The notes: generated from the sequence alone by a model not told the origin. Positions 1-7,340 are shown, counted from the first letter of the stretch. The stretch: DNA of 9,918 nucleotides from Stenotrophomonas_A sp002429615 (GCA_031987425.1 DALZZL010000136.1:1-9918), one strand, 5' to 3'. Numbers and translations are program-made.

Positions 1-1265
1 ATCACGTCGCTGATGACCGGCGTGCCGGCCACCGCCACGCGCGGCGTGGTCACCGCGACGCTACGCACGACGGGCGCGGCCACCACCACCGGCTGCGCCT
101 GCGCGGCGGCGGCCGGCTTGACCACCGGGTTCGGCGCGGGCCTGGCGACCGGCTTGGCGGCCGGTTGCGTGGATGCCGCCTGGTTGGCGCGTTCGGCCGG
201 ATCGAGTTCGTCCGGTGCGGCGGCCACCACCCGATAGGGCATCACGCCAATGGCGGCGACCGCGGCGACGAGGACGAAGGCGCTGGCGCGCCAGGGCGTG
301 GAACGGGACTGCAACATGGTGAGTCTCCTCTTGAGCAGGACGAAGCTGGGCGATGCCGCACCGACCACCGCCACGGCACGCGGCGCCACGCCGAACTGCA
401 GCAGCAGCCGGCCGTAGTCCTGCGGGGCGTGACGATCGCCGGTGAGCACCGCCGCGTCGCAGGCGGCCTCGCGGGCCAACCCGTATTCGCGGGCGGCCAG
501 ATGGGCCACCGGATGGAAAAAGAACAGGTGCTGCGCCAGTGCCGGGATCCAGCCCCACAGCAGGTCGCGGCGCTGCCAATGCACCAGCTCGTGGTGCAGC
601 GCCATCTCGATGGCGGCGGGCGACATCCGCGGCAGCAGCTGCGCCGGCATCAGCAGCGTGGGCGACCACGCGCCGGTCAGCTGCGGCGAATCCAGGCCTT
701 CGCCCAGGCGCAGGGCCGGGGCGTGCCGCAGGCCAAGGCGCGCGGTGAGGTCGCGATACTGCGCGGCCAGCGCGGGCGGAAGATCGGCATGGCTGGCGCG
801 CAGTCGCGCCCGGGTGACGCGCAGGTCGGCGAGGCTGCGCATCGCCATCGCCAGCACACCCGCCAGCCAGGCCAGCCACAGCGTCCAGGCCATCCAGATC
901 GGCGCACGCCCCGTGACCATCGTCGGCGCTGCGGGCGCGGGAACCGCGAAGGTGGCGGCGGGCATCGGCGCGGCAACCTCCACCGGGCCATCGGCAGGCA
1001 TCGACATCGGCAGCTGCGGCGCCAGCGCCACCACCGGCGCGGCATCGGTTGCCGGCAACAGCGCCAGCTTCAGCGGGCTCGGCCAGCACAGGCCGAGGAC
1101 CAGCTGCAGCGAGACCAGCCACCACAACCAGCAGCGTGCGTTCGCGCCCAGCCGCGGCAACCAGCGGCACAGCGCCCACACCAGCGCGCCCAGCGGCAAG
1201 GACTGCAACGTCGCCCAGGCCAGACGCCCCAGGCCCGCCTGCATCAGTTCGAGCAGGGTGTCCAT
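1..1265 (-). CDS. M56-family (BlaR1-like) membrane metallopeptidase, C-terminus cut by window edge
   Basis: Antirepressor/sensor peptidase of the BlaR1/MecR1 type, expected to sit in the inner membrane and inactivate the neighbouring BlaI-type repressor. The 421 residues present start with ATG at 1265, one base after the repressor stop. Hydrophobic segments lie near residues 11-34, 45-62, 123-143 and 327-343. The zinc site is visible: HELVH at 225-229 and a downstream EAACD (E266) as likely third ligand, with the HELVHWQRRD context typical of M56. The last membrane segment is followed by a periplasmic stretch rich in Pro, Ala and Lys (about 350-421), still open at base 1. That looks more like a TonB-type linker than a beta-lactam sensor domain, but the end is not in the window. 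Family assignment is firm; the signal sensed is unknown. Confidence 0.9.
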   Translation of the reverse strand, partial: MDTLLELMQAGLGRLAWATLQSLPLGALVWALCRWLPRLGANARCWLWWLVSLQLVLGLCWPSPLKLALLPATDAAPVVALAPQLPMSMPADGPVEVAAPMPAATFAVPAPAAPTMVTGRAPIWMAWTLWLAWLAGVLAMAMRSLADLRVTRARLRASHADLPPALAAQYRDLTARLGLRHAPALRLGEGLDSPQLTGAWSPTLLMPAQLLPRMSPAAIEMALHHELVHWQRRDLLWGWIPALAQHLFFFHPVAHLAAREYGLAREAACDAAVLTGDRHAPQDYGRLLLQFGVAPRAVAVVGAASPSFVLLKRRLTMLQSRSTPWRASAFVLVAAVAAIGVMPYRVVAAAPDELDPAERANQAASTQPAAKPVARPAPNPVVKPAAAAQAQPVVVAAPVVRSVAVTTPRVAVAGTPVISDV

Positions 1266-1266
1266 G

Positions 1267-1653
1267 TCAGCGCTCCTGTCGACGCGACTGCAACGAGGCG
1301 ACCAGCGCCTCCAGTTCGGCCAGTTCGTCGTCGCTGACGTCGCGGCGCTCGGACATCCACGCCACGAACGGCGACACCGACCCCTGCAGGGTCTTCTCCA
1401 CGAACTGCCCCACCGCCGAGCGCACCACCTCGTCCGGCTGCGCGGCGCTGGCATAGCGGTAGACGCCGCCGGCCTGGCGGCGGCGCAGATAGCCCTTGCC
1501 ACGCAGGCGTTCGAGCATGGTCAGCACGGTGGAGCGGGCGAGCCCGCGTGGCTCGCCGAACGCGCTCGCCACCTCGCTGGCGGAGGCATCCCCCTCGCTG
1601 TCGACAAACTGCAGCAGCGCCAGTTCCTGGTCGCCAATGGTCTTGCGGGACAT
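1267..1653 (-). CDS. BlaI/MecI/CopY-family winged-helix transcriptional repressor
   Basis: Cytoplasmic dimeric repressor, 128 aa, the usual BlaI length. Residues 1-75 form the winged-helix domain: the recognition helix is around ARSTVLTMLERLRGKGYL (39-56), followed by a wing with GGVYRY (62-67). Residues 75-128 are the dimerisation helices. ATG at 1653 is preceded by AGGAG (1662-1666 on the minus strand) at 8 nt. The gene is one base upstream of the M56 peptidase gene, the classical repressor plus antirepressor arrangement, so the pair is almost certainly one operon. By family knowledge the repressor binds a dyad in its own promoter and is inactivated by proteolysis. Where staphylococcal BlaI/MecI carries an Asn-Phe cleavage site, my hand alignment places Ala98-Trp99 here, so the cleavage rule may differ. 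The target genes beyond its own operon are not shown by the sequence. Confidence 0.93.
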   Translation of the reverse strand: MSRKTIGDQELALLQFVDSEGDASASEVASAFGEPRGLARSTVLTMLERLRGKGYLRRRQAGGVYRYASAAQPDEVVRSAVGQFVEKTLQGSVSPFVAWMSERRDVSDDELAELEALVASLQSRRQER

Positions 1654-1661
1654 GCGCCACG

Positions 1662-1666
1662 CTCCT
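1662..1666 (-). promoter_or_regulatory. Shine-Dalgarno of the BlaI-type repressor gene
   Basis: AGGAG on the minus strand, 8 nt before the ATG at 1653. It abuts the upstream dyad operator, sharing base 1666, and supports the chosen start. Confidence 0.75.
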
Positions 1667-1683
1667 GTCTACGTTTGTAGACA
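1666..1683. promoter_or_regulatory. Primary BlaI-type operator (perfect dyad)
   Basis: TGTCTACGTTTGTAGACA: two perfect 7-bp arms around GTTT. It begins 13 bp upstream of the repressor ATG and covers the position expected for the transcription start (about 1676) of the minus-strand promoter at 1683-1711. The dyad with TAC/GTA inner halves resembles BlaI/MecI/CopY operators, so autorepression is the natural reading. Binding is inferred, not shown. Confidence 0.75.
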
Positions 1684-1711
1684 CGCTAACCCTGTCGACA
1701 GCTGTAGTCAA
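1683..1711 (-). promoter_or_regulatory. Sigma-70-like promoter of the repressor-peptidase operon
   Basis: Minus strand: -35 TTGACT (1711-1706), 17-bp spacer, -10 TAGCGT (1688-1683). The -35 box is strong, the -10 box moderate (TAnnnT). Both operator copies overlap this promoter: the degenerate one touches the -35 and fills the spacer, and the perfect one begins at the -10 edge. Confidence 0.65.
1694..1709. promoter_or_regulatory. Secondary, degenerate BlaI-type operator
   Basis: GTCGACAGCTGTAGTC matches the 16-bp core of the perfect dyad (GTCTACGTTTGTAGAC) at 11 of 16 positions and starts exactly 27 bp from it. It overlaps the -35 box and spacer. The same bases also form the palindromes CTGTCGACAG (1692-1701) and ACAGCTGT (1698-1705). 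A second repressor dimer site is plausible. Confidence 0.5.
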
Positions 1712-1741
1712 GCATGACCAAAGGCATCCCGGCACTGGCCG

Positions 1742-1747
1742 TAGAAT
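1742..1747 (+). promoter_or_regulatory. Possible -10 box for the gene at 1777
   Basis: TAGAAT, about 30 bp upstream of the ATG at 1777, is a good -10 hexamer. No convincing -35 box is seen at 16-18 bp. It argues against use of the earlier in-frame ATG at 1714, which would lie upstream of this promoter. Confidence 0.4.
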
Positions 1748-1776
1748 GGCGGTCCATCCGAAAACGAGTTCCGCCG

Positions 1777-2253
1777 ATGTCCCGCAATTCCAAGGCCAAG
1801 CGCGACCAGCGCAAGAAGCGCCAGCCCAAGCGCCCGTTCCTCCGCCTCGACCGCGACCGCCCGGTGGTCAACCACGCGGTGATGCTCGACGAGGAGCAGC
1901 GCGTGGTGGCGGCGATCGGCCTGCAGGACGGCGGCGAGTGGCTGCTGTCGATCGGCGGCCAGACCATGGGCAATGCCGACAACCCGGTGCCGATGCTGGC
2001 CATGCTCAAGCACCTGGCCGGCCTGCAGGAGAAGGAAGGCAAGAAGGTCAGCGTGGAATATTCCGAGCAGCTGCAGCAGATGATCGACGACCTGGCCGCT
2101 GACGAAGGCAAGACGCCGGAGGAATACCTGACCATGCTGGTGTCGGAGTTCGAGGACACCGGCGCGGCCGAGGACGAGGAAGAAGGCGAGGCAGCCGACG
2201 CCCCGGCCGCGGAAGGTGACGACGCCGCCGCGCCGGCGCCGAAGGACGCCTGA
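1777..2253 (+). CDS. Uncharacterised charge-segregated protein
   Basis: A 158-residue predicted soluble protein with no family I recognise. Residues 1-20 are strongly basic (MSRNSKAKRDQRKKRQPKRP), which suggests contact with nucleic acid or the ribosome. The middle (about 21-128) looks folded, with hydrophobic strands around VVNHAVML and EWLLSIGG and helices from about 71 to 125. The last 30 residues (129-158) are a low-complexity acidic Glu/Asp/Ala tail. I prefer ATG 1777 over the in-frame ATG at 1714 because the extension overlaps the promoter region and looks non-coding. The ribosome-binding site is weak. The next gene starts 8 bp after the stop, so the two are probably co-transcribed. It is divergent from the BlaI-type operon. 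Confidence 0.8.
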   Translation: MSRNSKAKRDQRKKRQPKRPFLRLDRDRPVVNHAVMLDEEQRVVAAIGLQDGGEWLLSIGGQTMGNADNPVPMLAMLKHLAGLQEKEGKKVSVEYSEQLQQMIDDLAADEGKTPEEYLTMLVSEFEDTGAAEDEEEGEAADAPAAEGDDAAAPAPKDA

Positions 2254-2261
2254 GCGCGCCG

Positions 2262-2555
2262 GTGGCGGTCTACATCGACGATGCCGTCCAGCTATGGCGC
2301 GAGCAGCGCTGGGCGCACCTGATGGCCGACACGCTGCCGGAACTGCATGCGATGGCGGCGCGGCTGGGCATTCCCCGCCGCGCCTTCCAGAACAAGCTCA
2401 GCGGCGCGCACTACGACGTGCCGGCGCCGCTGCGCGAGCAGGCCATCGCCTTTGGCGCACGCCCGATCTCGCGGCATACCGACCGCGAACTGCTGAAGGC
2501 GGTGATCGCCAATGCCCGCGCACAGGCGCGCGGCGAGCAGGACAATTCCGATTGA
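2262..2555 (+). CDS. DUF4031 family protein
   Basis: A 97-residue small cytoplasmic protein matching the DUF4031 pattern: an N-terminal AVYIDDA strand, RWAHLMAD (16-23), an ELHAMAARLGI helix (27-37), and HYDVP (50-54). The clustered Asp and His residues (D6, D7, H19, D23, H29, H50, D52) look like a conserved polar site, but no activity is established that I know of. The start is GTG at 2262, 8 bp after the previous stop. The only Shine-Dalgarno-like stretch (AAGGA, 2242-2246) is 15 bp away inside the preceding gene, so translational coupling is likely. Length is normal for the family. Confidence 0.85.
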   Translation: MAVYIDDAVQLWREQRWAHLMADTLPELHAMAARLGIPRRAFQNKLSGAHYDVPAPLREQAIAFGARPISRHTDRELLKAVIANARAQARGEQDNSD

Positions 2556-2602
2556 CCCGGGCCGGACAGGCTTGCAATCCGCGATGCACCTGATGGAGGA
2601 AA

Positions 2603-2637
2603 GCCCCCTTTTGTTAAGGGGGCGCGGCGAAGCCGCG
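2603..2637. repeat. Two adjacent stem-loops downstream of DUF4031
   Basis: The first stem has arms GCCCCCTT (2603-2610) and AAGGGGGC (2616-2623) with a 5-nt loop. The second is CGCGGC-GAA-GCCGCG (2623-2637). No T-run follows, so this is not a canonical rho-independent terminator. The block resembles dispersed intergenic repeats of Xanthomonadaceae and lies between two convergent genes. Confidence 0.6.
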
Positions 2638-2657
2638 GGGATAGGTGGCACCGCTCG

Positions 2658-2684
2658 CACGGGTTTCGCGAAGCGAATCCCGTG
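2658..2684. repeat. 12-bp stem-loop with GAA loop
   Basis: Arms CACGGGTTTCGC (2658-2669) and GCGAATCCCGTG (2673-2684) with one T-T mismatch and a 3-nt loop. It shares one base with the next hairpin (2684-2716). Confidence 0.6.
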
Positions 2685-2716
2685 ATCCGTTCTAGTCCGT
2701 TAGACTAGAACGGATC
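2684..2716. repeat. Perfect 14-bp hairpin containing a stop codon
   Basis: Arms GATCCGTTCTAGTC (2684-2697) and its exact complement (2703-2716) around a 5-nt loop. The right arm encodes the last codons (Asp-Pro-Phe) and the TAG stop (2705-2707) of the minus-strand gene. Its place between convergent genes suggests a bidirectional terminator or mRNA 3'-end protector, although it has no U-tract. Confidence 0.7.
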
Positions 2717-3250
2717 GCTGGCCGGCCGCACTTCCAGCCCCAGCAGCGAGCACAACGCCAGCATCGCTTCATCGTCGCGGCTCAACGCCACCCAGCCGGC
2801 ATGGCCGTCGCCACCAGTGTTCCAGGTCCACAGGGAATAGCCGTGCTCGCGCAGGCCGTCATAGGCCACGCCCAGCAGGGTCGGCACGTCCACGGCGTCG
2901 GCGAAGTCCTCGTCATCGAGGTCGCCACCCCAGTCGATGCGCAGGTTCCAGCGCCCGGCCAGTTCATCCAGCGCGGTGACCAGCGACTCCACGTCGTCGG
3001 CCGCCACGTGGAAGCCGGAGGTCCAGTCGATCGACTCGGCCAGCACCTCGAACCAGCGTTCGCTTTCCGGGTCGTCGGCCTCCTCGGCCAGGGTCTCGCG
3101 CCAGTCGTCGAACTGACGCAGCGCGGTTTCCTCGTCGCCGGGGTTGATCAGCACCAGCAGGTTCCAGACCCGTGCGGCGTGTCCGTCGACGTCGTCGAAA
3201 TCGGAAATGAGGCCTTCTTCGTCTTCGTAATCGGCGCTGTTGTCAGGCAT
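2705..3250 (-). CDS. Acidic uncharacterised protein, probably DUF6630 family
   Basis: A 181-residue, highly acidic soluble protein. The start shown is MPDNSADYEDEEG at ATG 3250, where the conserved-looking sequence begins. An alternative in-frame ATG at 3301 (198 aa) has a better Shine-Dalgarno (GGAG at 3310-3313, 8 nt) and cannot be excluded. Visible features are VWNLLVLINPGDEE (28-41), an acidic RQFDDWRE helix, SIDWTSGFHV (73-82), LDELAGRWNLRIDWGGD (94-110), and an aromatic YSLWTWNTGGDGHAGW block (138-153). The assignment to DUF6630 rests on my memory of this pattern and is tentative; no biochemical role is claimed. The stop codon lies inside a perfect hairpin. It is divergent from the DUF3297 gene. 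Confidence 0.8.
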   Translation of the reverse strand: MPDNSADYEDEEGLISDFDDVDGHAARVWNLLVLINPGDEETALRQFDDWRETLAEEADDPESERWFEVLAESIDWTSGFHVAADDVESLVTALDELAGRWNLRIDWGGDLDDEDFADAVDVPTLLGVAYDGLREHGYSLWTWNTGGDGHAGWVALSRDDEAMLALCSLLGLEVRPASDPF

Positions 3251-3282
3251 GGCGGCAGAAGCGGTGTGGGAAGCGGGAAAGT

Positions 3283-3294
3283 CTGCGCGCGCAG
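3283..3294. promoter_or_regulatory. 12-bp perfect palindrome in a divergent intergenic region
   Basis: CTGCGCGCGCAG lies between the divergent DUF6630-like and DUF3297 genes. It could be an operator, but in DNA this GC-rich an alternating GC palindrome can occur by chance. If the upstream start at 3301 is used, it lies inside coding sequence. Confidence 0.25.
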
Positions 3295-3337
3295 GCGCCA
3301 TCCGGCAATCTCCAGCCACCGCGGCGGCGATCCCGGC

Positions 3338-3343
3338 TATCCT
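3338..3343 (+). promoter_or_regulatory. Possible -10 box for the DUF3297 gene
   Basis: TATCCT in the context GGCTATCCTAGCGC, about 30 bp before ATG 3373. It matches TAnnnT. The same GGCTA-n(3)-T context precedes the gene at 7341. No clear -35 box. Confidence 0.35.
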
Positions 3344-3372
3344 AGCGCGCTCATTCCGCCGAGTTTTGCCCC

Positions 3373-3627
3373 ATGTCCGATACCCCGCCCGACCACCTCG
3401 CCGTCGATCCGCGCAGCCCGTTCCACGATGAAGCCGTGCTGGCGCGTGGCGTCGGCGTGCGCTTCAACGGCATCGAGCGCGACAACGTCGAGGAATACTC
3501 GGTGAGCGAAGGCTGGATCAAGGTGCAGGTCGGCAAGTCGCGTGATCGTCGCGGCAACCCGATGACGATGAAGGTCAAGGGCACGGTCGAGCCGTACTGG
3601 CTGAACCTGAATCTCAAGGCGGAGTAA
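3373..3627 (+). CDS. DUF3297 family protein
   Basis: A small 84-residue soluble protein that matches DUF3297 over its whole length: the opening MSDTPPDHLAVDP, the GVGVRFNG turn (26-33), NVEEYSVSEGWIKV (38-51), RDRRGNPMTMKVKG (57-70), and VEPYW near the C-terminus. The family is widespread in proteobacteria as a stand-alone protein with no established function. The pattern suggests a small, mostly beta fold. It is monocistronic as far as seen, with its own possible -10 box at 3338. It is followed by an REP pair that separates it from the convergent ABC permease gene. Confidence 0.9.
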   Translation: MSDTPPDHLAVDPRSPFHDEAVLARGVGVRFNGIERDNVEEYSVSEGWIKVQVGKSRDRRGNPMTMKVKGTVEPYWLNLNLKAE

Positions 3628-3663
3628 GCCCCCGCGCGACGCGCCGGGGATGCGCCTGTGTTT

Positions 3664-3724
3664 GTAGGAGCGGCTTCAGCCGCGACTGCCGGAATCCCGC
3701 GGTCGCGGCTGAAGCCGCTCCTAC
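3664..3724. repeat. Inverted pair of GTAG-type REP elements
   Basis: Two 23-bp arms (3664-3686 and 3702-3724) are perfect inverted copies around a 15-bp spacer. Each arm begins with GTAG when read inward from its own end and then contains a smaller hairpin, GCGGCT-TC-AGCCGC. This is the layout of REP doublets (BIMEs) mobilised by REP-associated tyrosine transposases (RAYT). It lies between the stops of two convergent genes, the usual location, and may also end transcription from both sides. Confidence 0.9.
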
Positions 3725-3750
3725 CATGTCGATCCGCGACGCGGGCTACG

Positions 3751-5444
<1,694 letters not shown>

Positions 5445-5467
5445 GAAGCATCCGTAGAAGGGGCAAT

Positions 5468-5489
5468 GGCCGCACAGCGTAGTGCGGCC
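5468..5489. terminator. Stem-loop between the antiporter and yadG genes
   Basis: GGCCGCAC (5468-5475) and GTGCGGCC (5482-5489) form a perfect 8-bp stem with a 6-nt loop. Transcribed on the minus strand, it follows the antiporter stop and precedes yadG by about 24 nt. There is no U-tract, so it may be a weak terminator or an mRNA leader structure. Confidence 0.35.
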
Positions 5490-5518
5490 GCCCGCGGGTT
5501 AGAAGGCCCGCCCGCGGG
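5488..5518. repeat. Short tandem direct repeat with a palindromic core
   Basis: The 11-mer CCGCCCGCGGG occurs at 5488-5498 and again at 5508-5518, 20 bp apart. Each contains the self-complementary CCCGCGGG. It could be a pair of protein-binding sites upstream of yadG or a chance event in GC-rich DNA. Confidence 0.4.
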
Positions 5519-5542
5519 AGAATCCATCCCAGCACCGCTTCC

Positions 5543-7177
5543 CTAGCGCTGGCGGGACTCGATCAGGTCCAGGTTGCGCACCAGCCGCCGCGACAGTTCG
5601 TCGGAAATCTCGCCGCGCCGGGCCAGCTTGAACAGCGCATTGCGCTCGGCGTTCAGTCCGGCGCCGCGCATCCGGCGCAGCACCTGCTCATAGGCCTTGG
5701 CCTGCTCGGGGTCGCTGTCGGCGACATCGCTGCCACCCAGCTTGCGTTCGTAGAGCTGGCTGACCCGCTCGGCGGCACGGTTGTAGTACTCCGCATTGGC
5801 CTCGTCGACCGCGCCTTTGCGGCGCAGCTGCTCGACCGCCTCCAGCGCCGCCTTGGCCGAGGCCACGCGGGCCAGGTCCTCCTGCTGCTGCTCGCTGGAT
5901 TCTTCCGGGAATTCCAGGCCTTTCAACAGCCGCGGCAACACCAGGCTGCCGACCAGCAGCGACACCAGGATCACCGCCGCGGCGAGGAAGATGGTCAGCT
6001 GGCGCACCGGGAACGGCGTGCCGTCCGGCAGCAGCAGCGGGATGGTGAGCACGCCAGCCAGGGTGATGGCGCCGCGCACGCCGGCCAGCGAGGTGGCCAC
6101 CACGATGCGCCATGGCGGGCTGACGCGCTGCTCGCCACGCCGGTGCGCGGTGAACAGGCTCCAGCGCAGCGATATCCACACCCACGCCAGCCGCAGCAGC
6201 GCCAGCGTGGCGTTGATCGCCAGCACGTAGGCCACCAGCCACCACGGATTGACGTGTCCGGCCTCGCGCACGCTGTGCACGGCGCCATCGAGGATGCCGG
6301 GCAGCTGTTCGCCCAGCAGCACGAACACGATGCCGTTGAGGGTGAACTGCACGGTGTCCCACACCGCGCCGCGCTGCACGCGCAGCGCGCCGGGCGCGTT
6401 GCCGCTCAGTTCCACGTAGCTCATGGTGATGCCGGCGGCGACCGCGGCCAGGATGCCCGAGGCCTGGATCGCCTCGGCCGCCAGGTAGGCGGCGAACGGG
6501 GTGAGCAGGTTGACCAGGATCGCCGAGCCCGGCTCCTCGCCGAAGTGGCGCCAGATCCAGCCCTGCGCACGGCTCAGGGCGAAGGTGGCCAGCACGCCGC
6601 AGGCCACCCCGGCCAGCGCCACCCACAGGAACGTCGCCGAGGCCGACGCCAGCGAGAACGCACCGGTCATCACCGCGGCGATGGCGAACTGGAAGCAGAC
6701 CAGGCCGGAGGCATCGTTGAGCAGCGACTCGCCTTCCAGGATGTGCATCAGGCGCTTGGGGATCGGCACCTTGGCGGCGATCGACGACAGCGCCACCGGG
6801 TCGGTCGGCGAGATCACCGCCGCCAGCGCGAACGCCACCGCCATCGGCATCGCCGGGATCATCCAGTGGATCAGCAGCCCGGCGCCGATCACGGTGAACA
6901 CCACCAGGCCCAGCGCCAGCTCCAGGATCACGCCCTTGTCGCGGAACAGGCCCTGCTTGGGAATACGCCAGCCATCCAGGAACAGCAGCGGCGGCAGGAA
7001 CAGCAGGAAGAACAGCTCCGGCTCCAGCTCGTGGCCGCGATCGAACACGCCCGAGATCACCGCGCCCAGCGCGATCTGCACCAGCGGCAACGGCAGGGAG
7101 AAGGGCAGCAGGCGTACCAGGTAGCCGCTGGCGGCCACGGCCAGCAGCATCGCCAGGACGACGTCGATCGAATGCAT
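5543..7177 (-). CDS. CPA1-family Na+/H+ antiporter
   Basis: Inner-membrane cation/proton antiporter of the NhaP/YjcE type, 544 aa, exchanging Na+ (or K+) for H+ in pH and salt homeostasis. About 12 membrane segments fill residues 4-420. Landmarks are LPPLLFLDGW (61-70), SPTDPVA (123-129, the TDP unwound-helix motif), EGESLLNDA (148-156, with D155 the likely ion-binding Asp), and AGVRGAITLA (365-374). Residues about 424-544 form a charged, helical cytoplasmic tail with a coiled-coil look (EESSEQQQEDLARV and onward), probably regulatory. Length agrees with YjcE (549). I place the start at ATG 7177 because the membrane domain begins there; the frame is open upstream to 7342, but that stretch is low-complexity and overlaps the divergent promoter region. 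Ion preference cannot be read from sequence. Confidence 0.93.
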   Translation of the reverse strand: MHSIDVVLAMLLAVAASGYLVRLLPFSLPLPLVQIALGAVISGVFDRGHELEPELFFLLFLPPLLFLDGWRIPKQGLFRDKGVILELALGLVVFTVIGAGLLIHWMIPAMPMAVAFALAAVISPTDPVALSSIAAKVPIPKRLMHILEGESLLNDASGLVCFQFAIAAVMTGAFSLASASATFLWVALAGVACGVLATFALSRAQGWIWRHFGEEPGSAILVNLLTPFAAYLAAEAIQASGILAAVAAGITMSYVELSGNAPGALRVQRGAVWDTVQFTLNGIVFVLLGEQLPGILDGAVHSVREAGHVNPWWLVAYVLAINATLALLRLAWVWISLRWSLFTAHRRGEQRVSPPWRIVVATSLAGVRGAITLAGVLTIPLLLPDGTPFPVRQLTIFLAAAVILVSLLVGSLVLPRLLKGLEFPEESSEQQQEDLARVASAKAALEAVEQLRRKGAVDEANAEYYNRAAERVSQLYERKLGGSDVADSDPEQAKAYEQVLRRMRGAGLNAERNALFKLARRGEISDELSRRLVRNLDLIESRQR

Positions 7178-7196
7178 GGCAGATCCAGGGGGAGGG

Positions 7197-7214
7197 GCCA
7201 CCGGCGACGGTGGC
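7197..7214. promoter_or_regulatory. Hairpin in the antiporter 5' leader
   Basis: GCCACCG (7197-7203) and CGGTGGC (7208-7214) form a 7-bp stem with a GCGA loop, about 20 nt upstream of the antiporter ATG on the minus strand. A leader structure is possible; no riboswitch class is recognised. Confidence 0.3.
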
Positions 7215-7305
7215 GGAGCAACGAGGGCGGCACCGGGATGTCGCCTTGCCTGAAACCTTAACCGGCCAGCGACGCGGAGAAAACCGTCGGTCGCACTTCG
7301 CCGGC

Positions 7306-7311
7306 TACACT
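7306..7311 (+). promoter_or_regulatory. Possible -10 box for the YCII/DGPF gene
   Basis: TACACT in the context GGCTACACTCGCGC, about 30 bp upstream of ATG 7341, similar to the context before the DUF3297 gene. No clear -35 box. Confidence 0.35.
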
Positions 7312-7334
7312 CGCGCCCTGGATCCCAGGGAGCG
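7312..7334 (+). promoter_or_regulatory. Leader hairpin that includes the Shine-Dalgarno of the YCII/DGPF gene
   Basis: CCCTGG (7316-7321) pairs with CCAGGG (7325-7330) around ATC, and the flanking CGC (7312-7314) and GCG (7332-7334) extend the stem across a one-base mismatch. The Shine-Dalgarno AGGGAG (7327-7332), 8 nt before the ATG, lies in the right arm and would be hidden when folded. Confidence 0.4.
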
Positions 7335-7340
7335 CGGCCC

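Noticed and set aside
61..1337. Long open frames on both strands overlapping the M56 gene (for example minus 61-1179 and plus 165-1337)
   Set aside because: Their translations are Arg/Ala/Gly/Gln-rich without any family motif. They are the usual out-of-frame openings in GC-rich DNA over a real gene with a clear HELVH site.
1714..1776. Earlier in-frame ATG at 1714 for the protein starting at 1777
   Set aside because: The extra 21 codons overlap the -10-like TAGAAT and abut the BlaI operators, lack a ribosome-binding site, and precede the natural basic N-terminus.
6143..7261. 372-codon plus-strand open frame opposite the antiporter
   Set aside because: It is a Gln/His/Arg-rich shadow, while the minus-strand frame has CPA1 motifs and membrane segments throughout.
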